The translations under genes were made by a program, and so were the position numbers. The notes under the pieces were generated by a model. The model was given only the letters and a program-made list of their open reading frames with translations, had not been told where the DNA came from and searched no databases. Shown piece after piece: positions 28,047 through 36,008 of a stretch of 64,000 nt of DNA (its first letter is position 1; every line of letters starts with the position of its first letter). The stretch is from Gordonia namibiensis NBRC 108229. Its GTDB lineage: Bacteria; Actinomycetota; Actinomycetes; Mycobacteriales; Mycobacteriaceae. Where the stretch lies: positions 1 through 64,000 of the forward strand of contig NZ_BAHE01000007.1 in the NCBI RefSeq assembly GCF_000298235.1. Reading direction: 5' to 3'.

Positions 28047-28970
28047 GTGACACCGACCGTAGGCGACCTCTCCGATGCGCGTCAACCGTCGCGTGCCGCG
28101 TCGCCGCCGACCTCGCGCGTGGTCCAGATCGTCGAACTGCTGGCCGGCGCGGATCAGCCGGCGCTGACCCTCGCCGAGATTGTCCGGCAGACCTCCCTCT
28201 CGCGGGCGACGGCACACGCGATCGTCGCCGAATTGACCGAACACGGTTGGCTGAGCCGCGACCCCGCCACCGGGCAGTACGGGATCGGCCCCGGATTCCG
28301 TACCCTTGCACGGGCCGCCGCGGACGCCGACCACCTGGACCGATGGGCCGCGGCCGCCGCGCACGACCTGTGCGGACGCTTCTCGATCCCCTTCTTCGTG
28401 GCCCGCCGATCCTCGGCCGACATCGTCACGCTCGCGGCGCACGCCTTCCCCCCGCATCTCGCGGCCGACTCCGAACCGCATCCGTGGCTGCGCAACGGCA
28501 GCCGCATCCGGATCCGCCCGCCGATCTGCCGCGAGTTCGTCGCCTGGGACCCGGTCGAGGCACGCGATGCCTGGATCGCCCAGGCCGCCGAACCCACCCG
28601 CACCCGGCTGCGCATGATCCTCGACGTGATCGCCGAACGCGGCTACTCGATCGAGCGGATGACCGACGACCACGCCGCCATCATCGACGCCCTGAACTCC
28701 CTGGACACCATGTCGGAAAACCTGCGGAGTCGAGTCGGCGACCTGCTGACCGAGCTGTCGGTGATCGACTACCTCCCGGACGAGCTCGACGCGGGGGCCG
28801 GGGAGGGCGTCCCGGTGGTGACCATCGGCGCGCCGATCTTCGACCACACGGGACGGGTCGTCGCCGCGATGGTCGCGTGCCCGAACTCGACCCTGGACGT
28901 CGCGGATCTGCAGTCGATCGCCGACGCCACCCGCGCAGCGGCCGAACAGATCTCCGCGCATCTGCGATGA
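28047..28970 (+). CDS. IclR-type transcriptional regulator
   Basis: This 307-residue protein has an N-terminal winged helix-turn-helix (SRVVQIVELL, LTLAEIVRQTSLSRATAHAI, LTEHGWLSRDPATGQYGIG) like IclR regulators and a C-terminal effector-binding-type domain. It is longer than the usual 250-270 residues and the effector domain is divergent. The GTG start gives a short leader. It diverges from cysD and may control sulfate activation, but a role in another pathway cannot be excluded. Confidence 0.75.
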   Translation: MTPTVGDLSDARQPSRAASPPTSRVVQIVELLAGADQPALTLAEIVRQTSLSRATAHAIVAELTEHGWLSRDPATGQYGIGPGFRTLARAAADADHLDRWAAAAAHDLCGRFSIPFFVARRSSADIVTLAAHAFPPHLAADSEPHPWLRNGSRIRIRPPICREFVAWDPVEARDAWIAQAAEPTRTRLRMILDVIAERGYSIERMTDDHAAIIDALNSLDTMSENLRSRVGDLLTELSVIDYLPDELDAGAGEGVPVVTIGAPIFDHTGRVVAAMVACPNSTLDVADLQSIADATRAAAEQISAHLR

Positions 28971-29054
28971 GTTCCGCTGCGGCACCGGGTCTGCCTCTGT
29001 GTGCCGACCGTGAACTCCTGCGGCCGGTTTCCGAGAACCGCAGAGGAGACCACG

Positions 29055-29666
29055 ATGGCGGCGACATACACCTTCGACATCTTCACCAGCCTCGACGGCT
29101 TCGGCTCCTACGAGGAACCGGGCGACTGGGGCGGGTATTGGGGCAAACAGGGTCCGGAACTACTGGACCACCGCGCCCGACAGTTCGCCGATCCGCACCG
29201 AATGATGTTCGGCGCGACGACGTTCCGGGAATTCGTGGCGATGACCGCGGCCGCCGACGAGGACTCCGAGTTCTTCGACCCGTGGGTGCAGTCCATGCGG
29301 AACATGCCCACGACCGTGGTGTCGTCGACCATCACCGACACGAGCGGGTGGCCGGACGCGACGGTCGCGAGCGGTGACGGCGTCGAGATCGTCCGGCAAC
29401 TCAAGGACGAATCCGACGTGCCCCTCCGCTCGCACGGCAGCCTCTCGCTGAACCGCAGCCTGTTGGCAGCCGGGCTCGTCGACCGCATCGTCGTCTCCGT
29501 CTTCCCGGTTCTCACCGGCAGATACGGCAGCGCGCCGGTCTTCGGCGGCGTCGAGGGCATCGACCTCGAACTTCTGGACAGCACCGTGCTCGACGGCCGG
29601 ACAATGGAGCTGGTCTACCACCCGGAGCTCCACCGTTTGACCGACGCGATTTTCCCTACTCGGTGA
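29055..29666 (+). CDS. RibD C-terminal / dihydrofolate-reductase-like protein
   Basis: This 203-residue protein has the DHFR-like reductase fold used by the RibD C-terminal family: FDIFTSLDGFGSYEEPGDW at the N-terminus, MMFGATTFREFV, then PLRSHGSLSLNRSLLAAGLVD split by the substrate face, and FPVLTGRYGSAPVFGG. Such stand-alone proteins probably reduce small molecules with NADPH. The ATG at 29055 has AGAGGAG just upstream. It stands alone after the regulator. Confidence 0.75.
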   Translation: MAATYTFDIFTSLDGFGSYEEPGDWGGYWGKQGPELLDHRARQFADPHRMMFGATTFREFVAMTAAADEDSEFFDPWVQSMRNMPTTVVSSTITDTSGWPDATVASGDGVEIVRQLKDESDVPLRSHGSLSLNRSLLAAGLVDRIVVSVFPVLTGRYGSAPVFGGVEGIDLELLDSTVLDGRTMELVYHPELHRLTDAIFPTR

Positions 29667-29746
29667 CGAGCACCCGCCATGTTCGCGACAATCGCCGGAA
29701 GTCGGCCGCCGGCCGAAGAGTTCCCACGACAACGAGGAGTTCGAAC

Positions 29747-30217
29747 ATGGTCCGGACGAAGACGTTCACCAGGCTGGCCGCGGCGGCCCTGTCGATCACG
29801 GCCGCGGCAGGACTCGGCCTCGCCGGCACGGGACAAGCCGAGGCGGCACGCGAGTTCCCGGTCTCCAACTGCATCGGCCCGAGCCCGAACATCGTCGACC
29901 TCCCGTTCATGGTGCGACGCGCCATCGTCAGCACCTACGGCGGCAACGCCTACATCGCCGCGGACTTCCCCAGCTATTTCCCCGGCGGCTACCAGTCGTC
30001 GTTGCGGATGGACTGGCACAACCTGTCCACCGGCAAGCGCGGGTCGAAGGTCAGCAACACCAGGGTGAACCCGCCATATCAGGGTGTCCACTACTTCGTC
30101 ATCCCGGTGAAGACGATCGGCAAGGGCCGGGTCAACGTCACCCTCGGCGCGACGAACCGCAATGCGTTGTGGAGCGTGCCGTCGACGGGCTGCAGCGGGA
30201 CGATCGTCGTCCCCTGA
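29747..30217 (+). CDS. small secreted protein, function unknown
   Basis: This 156-residue protein has a clear Sec signal peptide (MVRTKTFTRLAAAALSITAA, cleavage near AEAA) and a mature domain of about 120 residues with two cysteines (NCIG and TGCSG) that could form a disulfide. GAGGAG lies just upstream of the ATG. The mature part looks like a beta-rich extracellular domain. I do not recognise the family. It lies between the RibD-like gene and the KstR2-like operator. Confidence 0.7.
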   Translation: MVRTKTFTRLAAAALSITAAAGLGLAGTGQAEAAREFPVSNCIGPSPNIVDLPFMVRRAIVSTYGGNAYIAADFPSYFPGGYQSSLRMDWHNLSTGKRGSKVSNTRVNPPYQGVHYFVIPVKTIGKGRVNVTLGATNRNALWSVPSTGCSGTIVVP

Positions 30218-30233
30218 GGCCCACCCACTACCA

Positions 30234-30247
30234 ACCAAGCACTTGCT
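30234..30247. promoter_or_regulatory. KstR2-like operator
   Basis: ACCAAGCACTTGCT fits the published KstR2 pattern AnCAAGnnCTTGnT exactly and lies within a longer imperfect palindrome (30233-30252). It is 18 bases upstream of the enoyl-CoA hydratase ATG. Related TetR-family fatty-acid regulators can have similar sites, so the protein is not certain. Confidence 0.6.
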
Positions 30248-30264
30248 AGGTTAGGCTCGTGGGC

Positions 30265-31179
30265 ATGAGTGATGCCGCCATCCCGCCCGCACTCGGACCC
30301 GACGATCTCGGCCCGGACACCCCTCCGGTCGCCTATGAGGTCGGCGGCCCCGAAGGTGCCGTCGCCTACGTGACACTGAACCGTCCCGAGTACCGCAACG
30401 CGCAGAACTCGGTCATGACGTATTCGCTCGACGCCGCCTTCCGCAAGGCCGTCGAGGACACGTCCGTGAAGGTCATCGTCCTGCGCGCGAACGGCAAGCA
30501 CTTCTCGGCCGGCCATGACATCGGCACCCCGGAGCGCGACTTCGACACCTACTACGAGAACGCCGCGGTCCTGCACTGGGACCACACCGACAAGACCGGC
30601 GCCGATCAACGTCTCGCCCGCGAGATGGAGGTGTACATGGGGATGTGCCGCCGCTGGCGCGACATCCCCAAGCCACTGATCGCCCAGGTCCACGGCGCCT
30701 GCATCGCCGGCGGACTGATGCTGGCCTGGATCTGCGACTTCATCGTCGCCTCCGACGACGCGTTCTTCTCCGATCCGGTCGCACGGATGGGCATCCCGGG
30801 CGTCGAGTACTTCGCGCACGCATACGCCCTCGGCACCAGACGGGCCAAGGAGATCCTGTTCACCGGTGAGCGATTCACCGCCACGCAGGCCGCCGACTGG
30901 GGCATGGTCAACCACGTCGTGCCGCGGGATCAGCTGGAGACCAAGGTGAACGAGATCGCCGAGAAGGCGGTCACGATGCCGATGCAGGGGCTGTTCCTCA
31001 GCAAGAAGGCCGTCAACATCTGCGAGGACCAGATGGGCCTGCGCAACTCCATGGACTCCGTCTTCGGTTGGCACCACTTCGCGCACTCGGCCAATGCCGA
31101 GGCGTCGGGCGGCGATTCGCTCGGTGGGATGGATGCCAAGTCCATGAAGGCTTCCGCCGGTCCGGGATCGGGTAGCTGA
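30265..31179 (+). CDS. enoyl-CoA hydratase/isomerase family protein
   Basis: This crotonase-fold protein of 304 residues has AYVTLNRPEYRNAQN, the oxyanion-hole region HFSAGHDIG and the HGACIAGGLMLAWICDFIVA segment. It is longer than the usual 260 residues because of an N-terminal extension and an insert after the first motif (TPERDFDTYYENA). It probably hydrates a branched or cyclic enoyl-CoA. I use the ATG at 30265; a GTG two codons upstream is possible. It heads a tight operon with three acyl-CoA dehydrogenases behind a KstR2-like site. Confidence 0.85.
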   Translation: MSDAAIPPALGPDDLGPDTPPVAYEVGGPEGAVAYVTLNRPEYRNAQNSVMTYSLDAAFRKAVEDTSVKVIVLRANGKHFSAGHDIGTPERDFDTYYENAAVLHWDHTDKTGADQRLAREMEVYMGMCRRWRDIPKPLIAQVHGACIAGGLMLAWICDFIVASDDAFFSDPVARMGIPGVEYFAHAYALGTRRAKEILFTGERFTATQAADWGMVNHVVPRDQLETKVNEIAEKAVTMPMQGLFLSKKAVNICEDQMGLRNSMDSVFGWHHFAHSANAEASGGDSLGGMDAKSMKASAGPGSGS

Positions 31180-31180
31180 C

Positions 31181-32347
31181 ATGGACCTTTTCTTCGACGA
31201 CGCAGCCGAACAGTTCCGCGCCGAGGTCCGCTCCTGGCTGGCCGAACACGTTCCGCGCGAACCCCTCCCGTCCATGGACACCGCGGAGGGTTTCGAGGCG
31301 CACCGTGAGTGGGAGCGCACGATGGCGGCCGACCGCATGTCCGTCGTCAGTTGGCCCGAGGAGTACGGCGGCCGCGACGCTCCCCTCCTCCACTGGGTGA
31401 TCTTCGAGGAGGAGTACTACCGGTCGGGCGCACCGGGCCGCGTCAGCCAGAACGGCATCTTCCTCCTCGCCCCGACCCTCTTCGAACATGCGAATCCCGC
31501 TCAGCTGGAACGGATCATGCCGCGGATGGCGCGCGCCGACGACATCTGGGGACAGGCCTGGAGCGAGCCGGAGGCAGGCAGCGATCTCGCCTCGCTCCGG
31601 TCAACCGCGGTCCGCACCGACGGTGGCTGGCTGCTGAACGGGCAGAAGACGTGGAGTTCCCGATCGAGTTTCGCCGACCGCGCCTTCGGCCTCTTCCGCA
31701 CCGACAAGGAGGCCCAGCGACACAAGGGCCTCACCTACTTCATGTTCGACCTGCGTGCCGAGGGCGTCACCGTCCGTCCCATCGCGCAGCTCGACGGTGA
31801 AGCCGGTTTCGCAGAACTGTTCCTGGAGAACGTCTTCGTGCCCGACGACCCGGCGAACCCCGGCGAGTCCGGGGTCATCGGCGAGGTCGACAACGGCTGG
31901 AAGGTGGCGATGAGTACCGCCGCCAACGAGCGCGGACTGTCGCTGCGGGCGCCGGGCCGCTTCCTCGCCACCACCGACCGCCTCGTCGAACTGTGGCGGT
32001 CGAAGCGGAACGAGGTGCCCTCGACGGCCAACACCGATGCGCGGGTCGCCGACGCCTGGATCGGGGCACGTGCCTACGAGTTGTCGACCTGGCACACCGT
32101 CAGCCGGCTCTCGGCAGGCGGGCAGCTCGGCATGGAGTCCTCGATCAACAAGGTCTTCTGGTCGCAATGGGACATCGCCGCCCACGAGACCGCCCTCGAT
32201 CTACAGGGACCGGACGCCGAACTCGACGACGCCTGGATGGACGGCTACCTGTTCTCCCTGTCCGGCCCGATCTACGCCGGCACCAACGAGATCCAACGCA
32301 ATGTCATCGCCGAGCGACTCCTCGGCCTTCCTCGCGGAGATCGCTGA
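31181..32347 (+). CDS. acyl-CoA dehydrogenase (FadE-type), full length
   Basis: This 388-residue flavoprotein has the acyl-CoA dehydrogenase layout with QAWSEPEAGSDLASLRSTAV for FAD/substrate binding and the C-terminal SGPIYAGTNEIQRNVIAERL motif. Its start lies one base after the hydratase stop. Steroid-side-chain FadE enzymes in mycobacteria are often alpha2-beta2 complexes encoded by neighbouring genes, and two further FadE-like genes follow. It is the best candidate for a catalytic subunit with a complete C-terminal motif. Confidence 0.85.
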   Translation: MDLFFDDAAEQFRAEVRSWLAEHVPREPLPSMDTAEGFEAHREWERTMAADRMSVVSWPEEYGGRDAPLLHWVIFEEEYYRSGAPGRVSQNGIFLLAPTLFEHANPAQLERIMPRMARADDIWGQAWSEPEAGSDLASLRSTAVRTDGGWLLNGQKTWSSRSSFADRAFGLFRTDKEAQRHKGLTYFMFDLRAEGVTVRPIAQLDGEAGFAELFLENVFVPDDPANPGESGVIGEVDNGWKVAMSTAANERGLSLRAPGRFLATTDRLVELWRSKRNEVPSTANTDARVADAWIGARAYELSTWHTVSRLSAGGQLGMESSINKVFWSQWDIAAHETALDLQGPDAELDDAWMDGYLFSLSGPIYAGTNEIQRNVIAERLLGLPRGDR

Positions 32348-32353
32348 TACCAC

Positions 32354-33322
32354 ATGGACTTCCAACTCTCCGACATCCACACGGACCTCGCCGCCACCGT
32401 CGACGCCATGCTCGGCAAAGCCGACATGCCCGCCGCGGCGCGAGCATGGGCGGCCGGTGACCGGGCCGCGGTGACCAAGGTCTACTCCCAGCTCGCCGAC
32501 GCCGGGATCAGTGGTCTCCTCATCGACGAATCCCACGGCGGCAGCAGTGCCGGCGCCGTCGAGATGGTCGTCGCCGTCGAACAGCTCGGACGTCACTGCG
32601 CACCCGGGCCGATCGTGGAAAGCGTTGCCGTTCTGCCGATCCTGCTGCGCGACGCCGACGTGAACGGCCCCCTGCAGGATCTCGCCGAGGGACGGCTGGC
32701 AACCTGCGCCATCGCCCCGCTGCAGCCGCTGGCCCCCGATGTCGAGTCCGCGGACGTGTACGTCGTCGAGGACGGCGTACTGTCGACGGCCACCGTGCTC
32801 AGCACCGAACCGTCGGTGGACACCACTCGCACACTGTCGCGGGTGGCTCCGGACAAGACCCTGGCCACCGGGGTCGACCCGTCCGACGCCGTCGACGCCG
32901 GCGCACTCGCCACCGCCGCCGAACTCCTCGGACTCGGTCAGGCGATGCTCGGCCTCGCCAGCGAGTATGCGCAGTCCCGCAAGCAGTTCGGTCGGCCGAT
33001 CGGTTCCTTCCAGGCCGTGAAGCACCACCTCGCCGATGTGGCCATCGCACTCGAGATGGCCCGCCCCCTGGTCCACGCCGCGGCGCTGGGCATCGACGGC
33101 CAGGTACCCGAGGGCACCAACGTGTCGCGAGATGTCTCGGCGGCCAAGGTCGCGGCGGCCGACGCCGCACACCTGTCGGCCCGCCGCTCGCTGCAGGTGC
33201 TCGGTGCGATCGGTTACACCGCCGAACACGACATCTCGCTGTACATCACCAAGACCCGCGCGCTCCTGTCCGCCTGGGGCTCGCCCGCGGTACATCGTCG
33301 ACGCATCCTGGAGACACTGTGA
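32354..33322 (+). CDS. acyl-CoA dehydrogenase-like subunit
   Basis: This 322-residue protein is shorter than a standard acyl-CoA dehydrogenase and its middle domain is reduced. It keeps EYAQSRKQFGRPIGSFQAVK and GAIGYTAEHDISLYI. Such shortened FadE proteins form heterotetramers with a partner in mycobacterial cholesterol degradation. It starts six bases after the previous gene and its stop overlaps the next start (GTGA). I do not assign a FadE number. Confidence 0.8.
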   Translation: MDFQLSDIHTDLAATVDAMLGKADMPAAARAWAAGDRAAVTKVYSQLADAGISGLLIDESHGGSSAGAVEMVVAVEQLGRHCAPGPIVESVAVLPILLRDADVNGPLQDLAEGRLATCAIAPLQPLAPDVESADVYVVEDGVLSTATVLSTEPSVDTTRTLSRVAPDKTLATGVDPSDAVDAGALATAAELLGLGQAMLGLASEYAQSRKQFGRPIGSFQAVKHHLADVAIALEMARPLVHAAALGIDGQVPEGTNVSRDVSAAKVAAADAAHLSARRSLQVLGAIGYTAEHDISLYITKTRALLSAWGSPAVHRRRILETL

Positions 33323-34416
33323 CCACCGAGACTCTCGCGATCTCCGCCGAGGAACGTGAGGCACTGGCCGAGGCGGTGCGCGACCTCCTACGACGCCGCG
33401 GTGACACCGCCTCGGTGCGCAAGGCCATGGCCTCGCCCGGCCGCGTCGACCGGGGCCTGTGGGAGACGCTGTGCACCGAGATCGGTGTCGCGGCGCTCCC
33501 CATCCCCGAGGACGCCGGCGGCGCCGGGGCGTCGTGGGCCGAATCGGCCGCTGTGCTCGAAGAACTCGGCGCGACCCTGAGTCCGGTGCCCGCCTTCGGG
33601 TCGTCGGTGCTGGCGACCGGTGCGATCCTGCTGGCGCAGGACGACGACACCGCGTCGCAGCTGCTCCCCGCGCTGGCCGCCGGAGAGCAGACGGCCGCGT
33701 TGTGCTGGGCCGGCGAACGCGGCTGGGAGACCCCGGGCGTGCGCGCCGACGCCGGCTTGCTGTCCGGCACCGCGCATTTCGTCGTCGATGCCGAATCCGC
33801 GGACACCTTCCTGGTGTTGGCGTCGGGTCCCGGTGAACCGGTCACGTTGCACTCGGTCGCCGCCGATGCCGCCGGCGTCACCGTTTCTCCGATGCCGCTC
33901 CTCGATCCGACGCGTGCGCTGGCCTCGGTGCGGTTCGACGAGGTCGCGTCCACCGCGATCCCCGCACCTGCCGACCTCGCCGCACGCCTGCGGACGCTGG
34001 GGTGGGCCCTGCTCTCCGCCGAGCAGGTCGGCGGCGCCCAGCGCGCCCTCGACCTCACCGTCGAGTACACCAAGTCACGCAAGCAGTTCGGCCGCACCAT
34101 CGGCTCGTTCCAGGCGCTCAAGCACCGTATGGCCGACATGTACGTGCTCGTCGAGACCGCTCGTTCGATCTCTCGTGCAGCGGTCGCCGCGGTCGCCGTC
34201 GACGATCCCGAGGCATCCGACCTGGCTCTCGCCGCCCATGTGTACTGCTCGGATGCCTACCGGCGCATCACCGGCGAGGCCATCCAGTTGCACGGCGGCA
34301 TCGGCATCACCTGGGAGCACGACATCCAGCTGTACTTCAAACGCGCGCAGGCGTCGTCGCAGTTGCTGGGCGCCCCGCATCTCGCGGTCGCCGAAGCCGC
34401 CGCGCGCCTGCGCTGA
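33319..34416 (+). CDS. acyl-CoA dehydrogenase-like subunit
   Basis: This 365-residue protein has EYTKSRKQFGRTIGSFQALK and AIQLHGGIGITWEHDIQLYF, the usual C-terminal FadE motifs, with a divergent N-terminal half. With the preceding gene it probably forms a heteromeric dehydrogenase for a CoA thioester derived from steroid or another bulky acid. The GTG start overlaps the previous stop by four bases. It ends the operon, 9 bases from a convergent gene. Confidence 0.82.
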   Translation: MTTETLAISAEEREALAEAVRDLLRRRGDTASVRKAMASPGRVDRGLWETLCTEIGVAALPIPEDAGGAGASWAESAAVLEELGATLSPVPAFGSSVLATGAILLAQDDDTASQLLPALAAGEQTAALCWAGERGWETPGVRADAGLLSGTAHFVVDAESADTFLVLASGPGEPVTLHSVAADAAGVTVSPMPLLDPTRALASVRFDEVASTAIPAPADLAARLRTLGWALLSAEQVGGAQRALDLTVEYTKSRKQFGRTIGSFQALKHRMADMYVLVETARSISRAAVAAVAVDDPEASDLALAAHVYCSDAYRRITGEAIQLHGGIGITWEHDIQLYFKRAQASSQLLGAPHLAVAEAAARLR

Positions 34417-34425
34417 CTCCGGCTT

Positions 34426-35052
34426 TCAGTCTCGGTTGCGGAGTCGGTCCAGCACCCGTTCGATCGGCTCGGTGAGGACCAGCAGCAGGATCGGCCAGTT
34501 CCCGGTTTCGGGGAACACCAGCGTGATGATCAGTGCGATCGCCAGGGCCAACAGGGTTCCCCAGCCGCCGGACGCCTTCGTCCAGCGTCGGGTGGCCTCG
34601 TCGTCGGCAAGCAGGTCCGGATGCCGGTGTCCCCACTGGGCGATGCCGACGAGCGCGGCCACCGAGGCCGCGAGCACCCCGATGTAGAAGGTGGTCCCCC
34701 ATTCGACCCGGCTGTCGTCGATCATCGCCGTGGCGAACGGCAGGATCACGACGGTCAGCAGCCAGACGAAGGTTAGGTTGATCAGGACCGAGTCGTAGGA
34801 ACGGAAGTACTCCATCGTCTGGTGGTGTTGACGCCACAGGATCCAGATGACGACGAAGCTCACGAAGAAGCTCGTGAGCTCGAGCGAGTGGTCGGAGATC
34901 ACCTCCGCCACCGAGGTCTCCTCACGCAGGTCGTTCGCGATGTCGACGAGCGGGAGCACCAGCAGCGTGAGCGCGATCGCCACCACCGCGTCCGCGAACG
35001 CGATCAGCCGGCTCAGACCTTCTTCCGACTTCCGATTCTCCGGTTCGGCCAT
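34426..35052 (-). CDS. TMEM175-like potassium channel (DUF1211)
   Basis: This 208-residue membrane protein carries the bacterial TMEM175 start motif RLIAFADAVVAIALTLLVLP, where the usual FSD is FAD, and about six hydrophobic segments. Bacterial TMEM175 proteins form tetrameric potassium channels. The DSRVEWG and RHPDLL loops are ordinary for the family. It stands alone and converges on the FadE operon. Confidence 0.82.
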   Translation of the reverse strand: MAEPENRKSEEGLSRLIAFADAVVAIALTLLVLPLVDIANDLREETSVAEVISDHSLELTSFFVSFVVIWILWRQHHQTMEYFRSYDSVLINLTFVWLLTVVILPFATAMIDDSRVEWGTTFYIGVLAASVAALVGIAQWGHRHPDLLADDEATRRWTKASGGWGTLLALAIALIITLVFPETGNWPILLLVLTEPIERVLDRLRNRD

Positions 35053-35093
35053 GGGTTGAATGTAGAACCCGCCGCTCAGTTGCGCTCACTGTT

Positions 35094-35132
35094 TCCGTTC
35101 GCGCTCACGCGGAATTCGTGAGCGCGAACGGA
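35094..35132. repeat. 16-bp perfect hairpin with extra half-copies
   Basis: TCCGTTCGCGCTCACG (35094-35109) pairs with its complement at 35117-35132 across a CGGAATT loop. The core GCGCTCAC occurs again at 35082 and its complement again near 35137, so the motif is iterated four times in 65 bases. There is no U-run, so it may be a repeat element rather than a terminator. Confidence 0.55.
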
Positions 35133-35360
35133 GTCCGTGAGCGCGACGCGAGTTCAGCCGGAGTGGTGATCGGCCTAGATCGATGACAGGGTGAAGTGAC
35201 TGGCCGCCGCTACGGACCGTAGCTGACATGACCGACGCCCCCTTGAGTGCCGACAGGTACGCCAAGTGGTTGCGCCGGAGCGCCTTACCCTGACCATCCG
35301 ATCGACTTCGTTCCCGCGTGACTGTTTACTCCCCGCTGTGCTGTCTCCCTCCCGCTAGCT

Positions 35361-35405
35361 AGATCTGACCCGCTGGAAGGAGTCACGCAGGCGGGAAGGA
35401 AACAC
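35361..35405. repeat. degenerate direct repeat, copy 1
   Basis: The sequence beginning AGATCTGACCCGC and ending GGAAGGAAACAC recurs with about ten changes at 35937-35982. Each copy contains two subunits resembling GCGGGAAGGAAACAC. The two copies flank the possible gene remnant. Confidence 0.5.
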
Positions 35406-35452
35406 GCGAGCGCGAATTCGCTCGATTCGCACTCAGCCAAGGGACCCTGCGA

Positions 35453-35815
35453 GTGCTCGAGTGCCGTCGCAATTGGTCGATTCTTGAATGTAAGCCTCGC
35501 CATCTGGGTATAGGTGCAGGATCAGGCACGAAGTGCACCGCCAGACGAAACGGAAACTGCAAAGGGGTCACGACATCTGGTATTCGTGGTCGCCTGCCTG
35601 TCCCTGAACCGGAGTCACCCCCAGTCTTTCTCGGAGACTACTGCGGGACGCCCGGAGCGACTGCGATGACCGCTGAAGGGGCGACACTCTACTGCGCTCG
35701 GCGCGAGTACACCGACGCGTACGTTTGGTACACCTCACCTGGAGTCGCTCCAAATCCGACGTACACACCGCCGACGACGGACATAGTGCCCCCCGGGAAG
35801 CGACTACGGCAGTGA
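35453..35815 (+). pseudogene. possible remnant of an exported-protein gene
   Basis: The reading frame encodes up to 120 residues. Only the C-terminal half looks like real protein: GDYCGTPGATAMTAEGATLY is followed by YTDAYVW and a Pro/Thr-rich end. A similar Cys-containing tail is familiar from actinobacterial hypothetical proteins. The N-terminal half shows no signal peptide or domain and there is no good ribosome site. It is probably a truncated remnant; a short real gene is the alternative. Confidence 0.35.
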
Positions 35816-35936
35816 AGCCCATACCGAAACGTGCATGGGTAAGACCGGACAGACCTATGACCAGTGCAAGGAACAGATAGAGGGCAGCCGCCCGAATCGA
35901 CTTTCGTTTACCGCGTGGATATTTCCCATCCGCTGG

Positions 35937-35982
35937 CCAGATCTGACCCGCGGGAAGGAAACACATCGGCGGGACGGAGACA
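35937..35982. repeat. degenerate direct repeat, copy 2
   Basis: This is the second copy of the AGATCTGACCCGC repeat, about 576 bases after the first. It ends close to the 3' end of the sulfotransferase gene, which starts its last codons at 36009. Confidence 0.5.
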
Positions 35983-36008
35983 TACCCGCGGGAACCGCGC
36001 GGCGCCCG

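Larger units (their letters stand above)
35053..36008. other. gene-poor, repeat-bearing 950-bp stretch
   Basis: No convincing complete gene is found between the TMEM175-like gene and the sulfotransferase. The stretch holds a long hairpin (35094-35132), two degenerate 45-bp direct repeats (35361-35405 and 35937-35982), and one possible gene remnant. It looks less GC-rich than its neighbours. No integrase, transposase or tRNA was recognised. Confidence 0.6.

Noticed and set aside
35053..36008. Genomic island or prophage
   Set aside because: No integrase, transposase, tRNA or clear attachment site is present, and the stretch is under 1 kb.
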